The notes beneath the pieces were generated by a model, which worked only from the letters and a program-made list of their open reading frames with translations, had not been told where the DNA came from and did not search any database. From contig OX485806.1 in assembly GCA_950295325.1 (NCBI GenBank), positions 17,172,001-17,236,000 on the forward strand: 64,000 nucleotides of DNA, written 5' to 3'. Both the position numbers and the translations under genes were made by a program. Each line of letters begins with the position of its first letter. Positions within the stretch are counted from its first letter, which is position 1. Of this stretch, positions 1 through 11,830 are shown one piece after another. The DNA comes from Polytrichum commune. Lineage: Eukaryota; Streptophyta; Polytrichopsida; Polytrichales; Polytrichaceae.

Positions 1-1324
1 AAATTTGGTTTAGGTCATGGCATTGTATTTTGAGAGTTTGATGTATGTGAATAGTGAGATTGGTTTACGATCCTTGACATTCCCAAACCTACCAGCAAGA
101 TCATTGTAAACTCTCCCAATTTCGAGGTGGGCTTTCCTTAATTTCAAGTTTCTCTATCTTCTTGTGATTCCACGAGCTCTTGGCTACGGTTCTTAGGCTC
201 TTGTGATGCAACCTCCAATTCTTGATTGGCCTCACCCTCCTTTGAAACCTCACCAATTTCCTTCTTAGTTTACGTAGTTGAACCAAAGTCCTCTTCCAAA
301 GTGGCATATGAATCCACGTTTGAGTTTTCGTCCTTGATGTCCTTCTTAAGCTTAGGTCTCAAAACGGAATATGTAGAAAAAACGTCCATAAATGTTGCCT
401 CTTTGCTTTATGTTTTGTGTCCATCAACAACAAATGCTACGTGATCCTATGTGTACGAGTCAACTCCATCATTGGCATTGCCTTTAGTAGTTGTCAATAT
501 ACTTTGAGAATGTGAATTGTTGCTATTGGGCAAGAGACTCGTGCATCTATCCAAGGTTAAAAGAAATTGTTGCACTTTAATAAAGACAACATTTCAACTT
601 GGAAAACCCTTTCCTATGTTTTTTTTAACTTTATGTTTATGAACACACATTTATGCCTTAGTTTGTTGGCATCTACAATTTGTATATGTTCTAGTAGTTT
701 TGTGTTGGTACTAGTACTTTGCTTTTTGGCCAACACTTAATGTTTGTGATGAAAATCTTCTCACATGAATAAAAAATGCAATGCTTAGGATTTCCATCAC
801 CATGCTTGGGGATGTCATCAGCTTATGTTTCCACAATAAATGCATATCATGTTGCTCTTGAGTGCGTATTAGTTTTGTGTATGTATGTCTTGTTTTGCGG
901 CTTTATGAAATTGCTTTGAGGCTAAACTGGAGTGCAATGAATTATTGACTCTACCTTTTGAAATGGTTTTGAAATGAGCCCAAATTTGGCCTTAGTTGGA
1001 CAACCAACTAGAATTGTCCATGTATGGGGGATAATCACAAGGCATATCACTCTTTTGACTAGCCACTTGTTGATTTTTAATAAACACGTGGTACATGAAA
1101 TGACAAACCCCAACCTTTCAAAGCAATCGAAAGGTACTACTAAATATGCCCAATTGGAAAATCACCTACTTGAATAGGTGATTTAATTGCTTGTGAGCAA
1201 GATAACACCCCCCAAAAAATCATAACCCTCACCGCACATGGTTCCCATAAATCACACTAAGTGTCAACCCCGTGCCTTCATATGCCAACCCAACACTTCC
1301 TTTGGACTTCCCTCCTTCAACTCA
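1..1324. other. Anonymous sequence, no supported gene
   Basis: Only short open frames under 80 codons occur on either strand, none with a motif I recognise. The stretch is AT-rich without obvious tandem structure. I see nothing to annotate here. Confidence 0.6.
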
Positions 1325-2538
1325 GGGGCGGTTTACACTATGGACCATGAAGTCGTCCCACGTAAGAGGTCTATTTTGCGTGGGACGACTTCCATGGTCC
1401 GAGTTACTAAAATATTAGTTTTCATGGTTCATGGGCCCTTCACTAGGTGTAAACCGAATGTGGACCATGAAGAATGACCATGCGGCAAGAAGTGGATGTG
1501 CTGATTTTTTTAATATAAGCCCAAAAAGGGCAGTTTTGGGGGAAAATGAAGTTTGAGCATTTTGTTGACTTCAATTTGCCTTCACTTGCCTACACATGGC
1601 TTCACTTATCTTGTCAATTAGTTTTTCTTCTTTTCACCTTAAAGTTTGATCATTCTCTTGTCATCTCTTGGGCTTCAACTGTCTTCACTTTTTGTTAAAT
1701 GTGTCGAAGATGTGGCTTGCAAATCTTCTCACAACAATTTTTACAAAAAAAAAAAATGAGCGATGCAATTGTACGTACATGTTCAATGTAATTTACATGT
1801 GACATGTTCCTTGTGTTTCACTACACTAAATAGGATATTTAGTGTTTGATTATATTTGATGTTGTTACCACCCAACCTTCCTCAACACTAAATTTCAATT
1901 CTTTGATAATTAATGTTAGAAGATTTCCCATTGTGCTTCTTTTGACCACCCTGATCTACAGTCACTAAATGACTATGTATTTTCTTATTTCTTTTTCAAC
2001 TGTATGTTTTAAACATTTTGGAGCGTGTAATATACCGTTGGAAAGGTATTTTCAAGACCTTTCCAATGGTATATTACACGCTTCCAAATTCCAAACATTG
2101 CAGCTGGTAGACCAAAAAAACAAATCTGCACTTGAATTCTTGAGTTCTAGATGTCCCGCGTTGTTTGATGAAACACGTGTAAGCGGGTTTAAAGGGTAGG
2201 GCAAGGTAGTGCTGGTCTGTCTCATGGGCTATAATATAATTAAGGCACATAAAAGGTAGATTCATTAAAACATTCGTGAAATGGCATTTCTCTGACATGG
2301 GCCCTTGCCTTTTCCTACCAGACCACCTCTCTTGCCTCTCTCAACGAAAAACCCGTTGGACCATGTCAGTGCATTTATTAGGCCTTAAAATTTATATTTT
2401 GGGGACCTCAACCTCCGTGGTCCCTCTGCCATTTTTTCCTTAGTGTAAACCGAAGTTGTCCCGGGACAACTTCAAGAACCAATCAGCTGCCTTGCAGAGC
2501 CCTGTTCCAACTTCATGGTCCATAGTGTAAACCGCCCC
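1325..2538. mobile_element. 1.2-kb non-autonomous DNA transposon with 29-bp TIRs
   Basis: The ends are inverted copies: GGGGCGGTTTACACTATGG reads in at 1325 and its reverse complement ends at 2538. The match runs about 29 bp, to the ACCATGAAGT block. A 3-bp target duplication TCA lies at 1322-1324 and 2539-2541. Subterminal DNA is rich in secondary structure: an 11-bp-stem hairpin near 1353-1390, a perfect 22-bp palindrome at 2452-2473, and a long hairpin at 2022-2092. The motif GTGTAAACCGA recurs near both ends. No transposase is encoded. A 3-bp TSD fits PIF/Harbinger or CACTA, but the termini do not start CACTA and the TSD is not TWA, so the superfamily is open. Confidence 0.75.
2022..2092. 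repeat. Long hairpin inside the TIR element
   Basis: Two arms of about 25 nt starting GCGTGTAATATACC pair almost perfectly (one G/A difference visible) around a loop of about 9 nt. Such a fold in a MITE-like element could be a small-RNA precursor, but no expression can be inferred from sequence. Confidence 0.7.
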
Positions 2539-2541
2539 TCA

Positions 2542-4913
2542 CTTTTAGGAAGTGTTTGGAAGGCCCAAGAAAGCGAATAAAAAAGAGAATGGACCACTTG
2601 ACCATTATACTGCAATTCAACACTTCCTTGGTCTCTTTGGCTTTATACAACTAATTTGTATTAAGCCAAGACAACCAATATAGTTTTGAGCGCACTGAAA
2701 TGTTGTTTACCTCACAATAAGCAAATTCATCTATGGAGCGATTGTGTTTGTAAGGATGTTTGGCAATGTGAACAAATGATGGGGATCATTGGGACATGCT
2801 CATGATACATAATCACACCTTGATGGACCTTGGCATGGAGGGAACAAGTTTACATAATTAAGAAGGGTGGTCTATAACTTGTATATAAGGAGTTGAGGGC
2901 AAGGAAACCAAGAACTGACTTCTTAAGATTGAAAAAATAAAATTGAGTGCATGGAGCAAATACCACCAAATTTTGCACATGCTTTTCTATATGAAAATAT
3001 TGGTAATAATGCAACCTTGCTATGTCTTTCCCACATACTATTTGTCTTACTTTGGAGCTTGAAAATGAGAATGACTTTATTCCTTTGATTTTGGCTCAAT
3101 TATGTATGTGACAAGAAGTGGATCATCAATCACTATGTAGAAATGTATAATTTTGCTATGCAAGAACATGTCTTAAGTTTTAGAAAGCATCGAAGAATAA
3201 ATTGGACACATTGATATGCGAGAAATTTTATATAAAAAAGGTTACAAAATAAGTTTGAGTTGTAAGATTGTAATAGAAATAATTTAGAGTAAAATAATAT
3301 TTTATATACTTTTGTCTCCGTTTTTTCATTTCAACATAATTGAATGATCAATCATCCTTTGCAATAGTTACCAATTCTAGTATTAATTTCAAATGCATGT
3401 GTGGGCAAAATGAGTCTTCGTAAATGGTCAAGACATACCAAATTGTTCAACATCACGATCGCCATCAATCTCAAGGGCCAACATTTCCACTAGATGGAAC
3501 ATATGGATCTGAAGTGCATAAAATGGTGTGTCTTTTGAGTATCACAATTATCTTTGGTAACCATTGGCCAATGCATCTTCAAATCACCACACTTCCTTCA
3601 TTACTTGGTCCATGTTAGTTCCAATGCAAGACAAATTGTTCATTCATTAATTCCCATATTTAATAATTACTCACAACTCATGCAACTAACAACGAACATC
3701 AAAGTCAAGCTATAGTCTTGATTGCCCTGCACAACCTGCAACAACAACAACAACAACCAGGGTAACACACAAGACAATAATTGATTTGGTTAGCTTGCAC
3801 TTATATACTCAAAGATCAAATCTCTTGACCAAGTATCGATTCATGACTCAACTTAAGACTAGGATAACTTATGCCTAAATCTCATGATAATCCAAAGTTC
3901 ATCCTATCTTAGACTTACTCTCAATAACCCTAACTTCTCAAATCCCTTCTAATCAATTGATCAGAAGTGATTTCCCATCACTTCAGTTAATTAGGGTTCT
4001 CTCATTAACTCACACTCCAAATTATAATCCTATCAGCTTAACATTCAGGATTCAACTATAATCCCTTTCGGCTAAACTATTCGCCTTCCTCGTCACTGTC
4101 TCTCACATGCTAACAATAGTCCATAGTTTCTTACTCGGTCTGACACCTGGCCTTTTGGCTTCCTTACAGCCGATCACAGGTCTCAACTATTGTCCATAGT
4201 TACACATACACAAACTGTCTCTCAGCCTTATGGTTTCATTCCTTTTGTCAGTTACTCTTTACTCAACGGCTTCCCTTCTCATGTTGTTCAACTATGATCT
4301 TCAACAATGGGCTTGGATTAGGTTATGGCTCACTCGACCTAACTCTCAATGTGCCCCAGACGTTCAGACTCTCAGTCTCTTGACGACTCTTGCCTATAGT
4401 TTCTCTGGCTTCTCCCTGGATGATCACTCTATGGTTTTCCCTCATTTTTTATCATCTCCTTCGGCCACAAATTTTACTTAAGCTCTTCTCTCAATTGGAC
4501 TTTGTCCATAGTTCCACTCAATTCTCATTATCAATGTTGTTATTCTTCAATCATTGTCTCTTTGATGAAACATATTGTTCACTCAGACATTCTTTCTCTA
4601 ACACCTCCATCTTCATACTCCATGTTTTCAATTCCCACTTATTCAACTATATTCACAAATTCTCTCTCAATTGACTGCGGCCTCGACATAGACAATCGTT
4701 TATCACATTGCTCTCGGCAATTCGACTTCACGTCACGGCTCACTCAATTGTACTTGCATTCTTGCTCTAACTCATTCAACCACAACTGTCTTCGCTCGTT
4801 GTTATCCTCTTAGTTGATGGCGACTTCAACAATGGGCGATAGTTCAAAATTCAACTCATCCAAATCAGATAATAATTCGACTCACTCCAGTCCTTTAGTA
4901 AATTCAAAATTCA
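2542..4913. other. Anonymous sequence, no supported gene
   Basis: No recognisable coding region. A short (CAA)n run lies near 3738-3757. The part from about 3800 to 4910 is pyrimidine-rich with recurring phrases such as CATAGTT and CAACTATTG. The same phrases reappear around 6830-7060, so the two flanks of the solo LTR at 4919-6715 probably once formed one continuous element. Confidence 0.5.
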
Positions 4914-4918
4914 ATTAA

Positions 4919-6715
4919 TGTGAGCCCAATGTTGTGCCCACAATTTGAGTTAGACCTTAGGAACATTAAAATGAGTGAATTCGCAATTGTTTTGAGTTAG
5001 TAGAAATATGGAAAGGCTTAAGTACCAAAGTATAGATTGAGTTGTTTTAAGGGTGTGAAAACTAGGATGTATTAAGTGAAAAAATAAGAAAAAGAATTAG
5101 TGGACGTGACCTAGAGTTTAACTTGTTATTAGGGAAAACAAGGGTTTATGTAGAATGATTTCGTGGCTTAAAATGGACACATGGAAGATTGGCTTGCAGC
5201 TGGATTTCCAAATCCAAGAGGGGTCCGAAGAGTTTCGGGAGGGCCTCTCCATTTTTGCTCTCTCGAGGCAGGGTGGTCAACAATGATTGGAGCCACGCTC
5301 AAGCGCTGGCCAATTTTTGTTGAAGCTCGATGGTGAGTCCGAGGCAAGGGAAGTCGGGAGACATGGGTTGTGAGGCTCTCCCAAAATGGGTAATTCTCTG
5401 CCTGGGAAGGGAATGCAATGAGTTGCATCAAGGCAGGGAACGGCAATGCAGGGACGAAGGAAGGAGAAGTTGGGAAGCTCTTAGCTCTCTCGAGAAAGGA
5501 TAATTGGGAGCGCTGAAGAGCACGGCATATGACAAAGAACTCCGTGAGAGATAAAGGAAGCAGGAGGATACTCGATTCGAAGCTGTCCGAGAACTCTGGA
5601 AGATTATGGACCCGGGAGAAGGCTACAGATTGGGTGGCGATGAAATGCTGCCGAAATGCAGCTCCGGCATTGGTCCGCATTGCAGGAAGGATTAGTCATT
5701 CAGGAGAAAGAGGGATTGGCAACCACCATTCGGAGGCGGTGGCATTTGACTGTGAGTATTGGTAAACCAGTAGCTAGGTGATGAGGCAAGGTGGATGAGG
5801 GCGAATTGTGTGCAGAGTTTCTTGGGGAAATCTGCACATACATAGGTAAACATGTGGCAGCTGGGATGGAAATTCGGTTGCTTGCCCAGGATCGACTCTG
5901 CAAAAGCGACTAGGGACAACAACAAATCTTGTATGAGGGAATTATTAGGTAGCTGCTGGCATTATTTGCAGTGTTAAAACTCTAAGATAATCCTACCCCG
6001 GCAGCAAGGAAAACCATGATAGGAGGGCCAGCTGCCTGCGCATTCACCGAACCGACATGTATGTAAGTGATGAGCGTAAGGGGCAAGGGAATTCGTCACC
6101 GTGGGGGGGGGGGGCAGCTTGAGGGAAAGGAGTGACATGGCAAGAACATGGGAGATATGTGAGCTCCCAAGTGGGAGGCAGGGATGCGTTTGAAGCTCCG
6201 GGGTTGGGGCTTTGACCTCGTTGGTCAACAGTGGAGAGGGAGTAGCATGTACTGCCTCGGCAACTGAAATGAACATTGCAATAAGGTGAAGGGGCCATGG
6301 CTGATATTACATGGTGGGAGAAGGAAGAAGTTGTTGATGCCATGTTAAGGCAATAAACTTGTATTTCACTCCCTTAATGGCATTTGGAGGTGGTTTACAC
6401 GAGGATCATGATTAATGTAGCATTAACCACTAGGTAGGAATGTGATTAGAGAATAGCATTGGGTTGTGGCAAGTAGGTTGAACTTCCTTGTGAAGGACTT
6501 GGATTTGAGTGTGATTTGTGTGGTGTGTGATCAAAGCATTTGTGAATGCTTGTGGTTGAAAACAACATAGTAAAGGAAAGGGTGTCAAGCACACCAGTTC
6601 ATTCTCAGCTGCAGGAGTGTAACATGCTCTGTGATTAGAGGGAAAGAGATTGTGGGAGAAGATCCCTCACCCGGACTAGGACGCAATGAAGGGTGGGGGT
6701 GATTCTTGCCTCACA
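4919..6715 (+). mobile_element. Solo LTR A (1797 bp)
   Basis: The segment starts TGTGAGCCC and ends TGCCTCACA, so it has TG..CA termini within a short inverted repeat. It is flanked by a perfect 5-bp target duplication ATTAA (4914-4918 and 6716-6720), the hallmark of LTR-retrotransposon integration. The 3' end carries a CCCGGACTAGGACGC motif shared with solo LTRs B and C. No gag/pol lies inside, so this is a solo LTR left by LTR-LTR recombination. The 170-codon minus-strand frame at 5168-5680 is taken as chance, since it matches nothing I know and lies wholly in the LTR. It is GC-richer than its surroundings. Confidence 0.85.
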
Positions 6716-6720
6716 ATTAA

Positions 6721-7135
6721 CAATGTGCTTTCAAGAAAGTTCGGCAATCCCACACTCACTACGGTAATCGCTCAACACATAAAATAATTTAACAATAACC
6801 TCGCCCACTCGCGGTGCTGAGGGAGATCAGTCTATAGTTTTTACTTTGCCCTCAACAATAATCAAGAACTGTATGTATGTTTCTCCCTCGCCAACCCTCT
6901 TAGCTCGGCGGGGGAAGATGATAGTTGTTGTAACCACCTATGGCCACCTATGGCCGTGCTAATAGTTATAACTAACTTCCTAGCCTATGGTTTAACTATT
7001 TTCATCCACTGGAAGGCTACTTCATCCAGTTACTAGCTATCCGTCTATAGTTTAACGAATTGGCCAAAATTTTGGCTCACATATAGTGCCTCACTTAATT
7101 TTTTTTGCATCCATGCAAAAGCTTCAACTAGAGTC
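6721..7135. other. Anonymous stretch between solo LTR A and a remnant frame
   Basis: No coding signal. It holds phrases (CTATAGTTT, ACTATTTTCATCC) resembling 4100-4900 on the other side of solo LTR A, which suggests that LTR A landed inside a pre-existing element. Confidence 0.45.
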
Positions 7136-8046
7136 TCAAAACTTCCTGTGTTTCCTCGAAGAAGCTCCCCAGTTGCCTTTGTTGGTGTGGGGCCCGTAGT
7201 TTTCTTCGAAACCGGGAACCACGGTCTCTTTTTGTGGAAGGTGAATATTGTTATCAGACTGAACTTGTAATGCCGTGGCCATCATCTTCGCACGAGTGTG
7301 GCCAAAATCATTGACCTTAGTGTGGTGGGGTCCAATGACAAAATAAGTAGAACACATCGCTTCCACACATCGCATCCATCTTGATGTCCGGTACAGATGT
7401 TTCGTTGCCAGCAAGGCCTTTGGACACGTGGCATTAAACCTATTGATGTCCCAAATTAAACTATATTCTTTACACCATGCTGCCAACATTGCACATAATT
7501 TTGCTACCATAAAACAAACGGGATCCTTGTGTGCCTTGTGCTCCAAAAAAATCTCCAATAACTATTGGCACACTCCGTTGGATTCCGAAACAACCCAGTA
7601 ACTATAGGCCAATTGTACTCTAGGTTGTCTATAGTTGCACTTGGAGACCACTTGTAATGCCTCCTACAAGAACAAAACCTTGGATCCATGATGACTGCTA
7701 GAGGCGGGAGTGGACTCCAACCCTTGGATATTCTCGCATACACTCGATTATGGGACTTCCCCTTCTGAGCTGGTATCACACGCAAGGGTCCCACATCTCT
7801 GAACAACCAGTTGATTGCTTCCCATGTAGGTACGGGCTGCTCGTTGGGATGGTTGAGCATCGCCTCATAGTTACCCAAAAAATTCTGATATACCAACTGT
7901 AGATCCGGCTTCTGTTGAACATAATAGTCGGAAAACTTGGTTAGGACTAGATAAAAAGAAATGACTATGAGCAACCATGTTAAGAGGGGGTTGTACTTGT
8001 GTTTTGAATTGTTCCACATACCTCTGAACATTGCACAAAATTTCAC
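7136..8046 (-). pseudogene. Unrecognised ~300-aa reading frame with one frameshift
   Basis: On the minus strand a 180-codon frame (8046 down to 7504) runs into a 140-codon frame (7558 down to 7136). They join naturally by one frameshift near 7540-7558: the phrase before the break (ANSYWRFF) continues in the other frame as LEHKAHKDP. The first M is encoded by GTG and the frame stays open upstream to about 8165, so the true start is unknown. The N-terminal part has a hydrophobic stretch (WLLIVISFYLVL). The rest is ordinary in composition, with several Trp and Cys. I recognise no domain. Flanking solo LTRs and low-copy anonymous repeats suggest a decayed transposon gene rather than a host gene. 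Confidence 0.35.
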
Positions 8047-8309
8047 ATTGGAAGGAGGGAGGCAGAGGGGAGGCCCGCCACTGGCCGCCGAGCTGCCTTG
8101 AACCCTAAGCGCAGCAAAAGAGCCAGCTAGGGGCTTTGGCTCCCAGAGTCGGCGTCCTCCGCTCTCCCCCCAATTATTATTGTTATTGTTATTTTTTAAT
8201 GAATTTGTTTTGAATGGGAATCAAGAATATTCTTCACAAGCTCAATGATGTGAATTTAAGCTTGCAAGTGAACAAATGACAAGAATTTCCGTGGATAATT
8301 CAATAATTC
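8047..8309. other. GC-rich stretch then AT-rich spacer
   Basis: The first ~120 bp are GC-rich and stay open in the minus frame above. The rest is AT-rich, with an (ATT)n-like patch near 8172-8200. Nothing else is seen. Confidence 0.4.
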
Positions 8310-8680
8310 TGTGAGCCCAAAATGGTGCTCACATGTGTTCTTAATTCTTCGAGACCATTAGAAGTTATGTTTTAATGTTTATTGATTATTCACAAAAATA
8401 TAAAAAAAGTGAAGCTTGAAGGAAGTTAAGTTTTAAGCATTAGGCTTGTGTAAAGTGGATTGATTAGAAGATTAGTAGTGTGAGGAAACTCCTTAGTTGG
8501 TGAGCGTAGTAGGTGGAGAATCAAGGGTAGTTCCTTGAGTTAAATGTTTGAATTAGGATCTATGTTGTTCGTTTGAGGGACAAAGACTTAGAAGATAAGA
8601 TGAGAGCCTACAAAGTAGGGGAGGATTACAAAAGGCTTATCTTGAGCCTTGGGGTGCTCACCTACCCCCCTCTCAACTCA

Positions 8681-8689
8681 CTATATAAG
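8681..8689 (+). promoter_or_regulatory. TATA box of solo LTR B
   Basis: CTATATAAG is preceded by a C-rich stretch and followed by a pyrimidine-rich tract (CCCTCATTCTTCCCTCTCTC), typical of a plant transcription start region. Its role is inferred from position in the LTR. Confidence 0.5.
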
Positions 8690-9122
8690 CCCTCATTCTT
8701 CCCTCTCTCTTCCTCTTTCCTTCGTGCTCATTGGCACCCCACGTGTTATAAATGTGGGTGTGTGGGAAGCAAGATAGGAGCATGTGTGTGTGCATGACTT
8801 TAAGATGAAGAGCCACGATTAGTTGGCCTTTAAGTATGTTTGACCTCTTGTTAGGAGTAGTGTAGTTTGGAAGAGTTTAGAGTTTAATTTATAGTCTTCA
8901 AATTGTAGTGTTTGGATTTATATTATCCACACCTATAATTATTTACACTTGTAAATTTATGTTTGTGAAATATTAGAGCATTTAGTTTTGTTGGACTTAC
9001 AAAGTTACATTATTGAAGTAGGTGAGCTTGTATGTGTGTGGAGTAAGAGAGAGGCACGTAGGTATGCGAGGTTATAAGGTGAAGACTCAAGATCAATTAG
9101 TCTTGAAAATTAACCTTACATT

Positions 9123-9455
9123 ATTAGATGTGGTTTAGACTTAAGGCATTCATGAACAAGTGCCTAGCTCTAGCATCTAGATTTTTAGTATTGGAATTAT
9201 AGTATTTAGATTTATAGTATTCACTCTTATAGTTTTTAGACTTATGATGTTTAGACTTATAGTGTTGGATTTACATTGGATAGGAGCACTTGATGGTGGT
9301 TTAATATTAGATGTGGTTTAGACTCAAGGCATTCATGAACAAGTGCCTAGCTCTAGCATCTAGATTTTTAGTATTAGAATTATAGTATTTGGATTTATAG
9401 TATTCACTCTTATAGTTTTTAGACTTATGATGTTTAGACTTAAAGTGTTGGATTC
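9123..9455 (+). repeat. Tandem duplication, two ~150-bp units, period 183 bp
   Basis: The block beginning ATTAGATGTGGTTTAGAC recurs 183 bp later with only a handful of differences. It lies wholly inside solo LTR B and must be younger than the general decay of the window. Both units contain the smaller internal phrase TTTATAGTATT repeatedly. Confidence 0.85.
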
Positions 9456-9716
9456 ATTAGGTAGGAAGGGGTGTGTGTAACTTTTGAATGTATTGGTGAT
9501 TGACCATTGATGTAAGCGTTTTTAAACACTCGCACTCTTTTGGTTGAAATAAATCAAGTGCACAATCAATGAAGAGGGTGGAGGACCCCTTAATGAAAGA
9601 TGGCGAGACAAAGGAGGCTAGAACAACGGGTGCAAGGGGGTAATTATGTGTTAGTTCAAAATTCCGCACTCGGACTAGAACGAAATTAAGGGTGAAGAAC
9701 TTTGGGTGACAAATTC

Positions 9717-11309
9717 ATCACCAAAATTCACCTTGATGTGTCATTCACAAGCAAATATTCTTCTTTTTGTTGCTCCGCAAATCCATGGTGTTCTTCTCTC
9801 CGACACTCCGCAACTTCGTCACTCCTTGTCCTCGTACCATCCTTTACGTATCATATATCAAGAATGAAGAAGAAAAAATGAAGCATTTTTGCCAAGTGAG
9901 AAGGAAGAAAATCAAACCCTTGTAAAAGCTCTAATTATATTTTCAAATATACACAATAAGTCAAGTTATTTCCCACTCCACCATGGGAGAATTCAAGAGT
10001 GTAAGTAGGGGGAAAATAACTTAAGATTTATTATAAAAACATACAATCTTCACCTCACACAAACTCTCTCCACACACTCATACACAAGGCTTGACTCGGC
10101 AAGAATGTCAAGCCAAGGAGGAGGCTCCTTAGTTAAGAGCCTCCGTCTTCGCATCTAAGATTCATCCATCCAAATCTAAATGAATAAAACCCAACATATA
10201 AGGTGCGGCCGTTGACGCCGCATACCATGATACACCTCCAATGAACGATAATGGTAAAAAAAATTAAAATGATTAGAATGAGATTATGTATATTTAACCT
10301 CATGTATAAAATTAATTATTTTAGTGTACAGTGCAAGAATCCAATAGATTTACAACAAAGACATCAAGTTAATAATTTCATCATTTATCCAAAAAAGAAA
10401 AATATTTAGAATAATAACCTAAATCATGAACATGTATTGTATATTGGAAATGAAAGTATTAGGCGTTTTTAGTGGCAATATCTTAAGGACCTCTATTGGG
10501 CATATGCGATAAAGATAAATACGATTGTTAAATTTTTCTGAACAAAATTACATCTCAATTACCTTTGATATTCTTACATTGTACAACCACTATCTTTACG
10601 TTTGATGTTATGCATTGTACGGTGTTGCAATCAAGTTGATCAAAAAACTTTGTTCTTCATCATTGTGTCTACCTTATGGAAAAATAAACAAGTTGTTATT
10701 GTATATAAATCTATCTCAAAATACGAAGATAATACTTGTAATTGAAATTGTTACATACAAGCGGTATGATGGTTGATTGACATTTACATTTCAAATTACT
10801 CTATATTTCATGTACTTTGTTGAATAACTATTTTCTATGTAAGTGATGTTGATATGAGTGGATTGTTCTTCTTGAATTTTCATAAATTTTCATTATATTT
10901 GTGTCTATCATCAATTGTGCCTCATTGTTATTCTATTTTTTATTTTTTATTTATAAAAAAAACTCATTGTTGCAATAAAGAGAAGGAAAAAAACATGCCA
11001 AGAACGAGATTGGTATGATAAAACCTTCAACCATATACACATAGTGCATCATTCATAATCACATGGAACTTTCACTTGTGTCCCAATGGGGAAATTTTCC
11101 AAAATTCCCTTTCATGTCCCATGGTTCATAAGGCTTGGAAGGGAATGTGGAAAGAGTGGGAATTTTGCTTGTGTCCCTTGATTGATAATGGAAATGTGTA
11201 GTTGTACATGGGAAATTGTGTAGATGGGACATTTTGTATGGACGATGGGAATATGCTACTTGGGAGTTTTTGCAAAGGGAAATTTCAGAAAATTAGTGAT
11301 CATACACAT
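9717..11309. other. AT-rich anonymous sequence
   Basis: No supported coding region or structured repeat. A segment at 11060-11300 carries several GTCCC/GGGAC and AATGGGAAA phrases and may be an old repeat related to 12030-12245. Confidence 0.5.
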
Positions 11310-11450
11310 CCCATGGACTTGGTCTAACCTATAGGTAAGCCTCTCCCACTTACAAGTTAAGACATAGGGATATTAGCGAAGGAATTCAAACCTATGATCT
11401 CACAGCCCTAACTCCAACACCTTAGCCACCAACTCATTGCACGTTACATG
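11310..11450 (-). mobile_element. tRNA-derived SINE-like sequence
   Basis: On the minus strand the order is GTTGGTGGCTAAGG (box-A-like) then, about a tRNA's distance on, AGGTTTGAATTCC (box-B-like GGTTYGAATYCC), as in pol-III-driven SINE heads. The same block, diverged, occurs at 61625-61790 on the plus strand. No intact tRNA cloverleaf is present, so it is not called a tRNA gene. Confidence 0.45.
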
Positions 11451-11830
11451 TGTAGTTTGAGGGATTTTAAGCACTTTATATGTAAAGCCGGCATTTACCT
11501 TGTAATGTAAGAATGTAGAAATTAAAACACCTCTCCTCCATCCAACATAAAAACTTGTCCCTTATAGATTTTTGGCGGATTCATCTAAAATAATTTGGAC
11601 TAGACTAATTTGGGGTCTTTGAACCTAAATCCGGTCTCTACATGACTTAAAATAGAAATTCGAGGTTTTTTTACTATTTCAAGGCTTCTTGTTGGATGAA
11701 TGAAAAACACTTGTAGGCGGTAATTCCCTCTCTCTCTCTCTCACATTGGTAATTGCTTACGAAGGTGACTCACATCTAGATCTAGATTAGATCTACAAGA
11801 TCTCTAAAACGGAACAAAGATAGAACATTA
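11451..11830. repeat. Dispersed repeat, inverted copy of 61250-61625
   Basis: The phrases CATCCAACATAAAAACTTG, GGACTAGACTAATTTGGGG, a (CT)n tract and CATCTAGATCTAGAT recur in reverse order and orientation at 61250-61560. Within it, 11529-11709 has inverted ends (CTCCATCCAACATAAA.. and ..TTGTTGGATGAATG), so a MITE of the CATCCAACAT family may form its core. The adjoining SINE-like block is also shared, so the unit is about 500 bp. Confidence 0.6.

Larger units (their letters stand above)
8310..9711 (+). mobile_element. Solo LTR B (1402 bp)
   Basis: It starts TGTGAGCCC, ends GGGTGACA and is flanked by the 5-bp target duplication AATTC (8305-8309 and 9712-9716). Near the 3' end it carries CACTCGGACTAGAACG, related to the terminal motif of LTRs A and C. 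A plausible core promoter, CTATATAAG at 8681-8689, sits mid-LTR, as expected for U3/R, and fixes the orientation. It contains a nearly identical 183-bp-period direct duplication (9123-9275 and 9306-9455). No internal retrotransposon genes adjoin it. Confidence 0.85.

Noticed and set aside
5168-5680. 170-codon minus-strand frame
   Set aside because: Lies wholly inside solo LTR A, has no recognisable domain, and the LTR ends and target duplication explain the region better.
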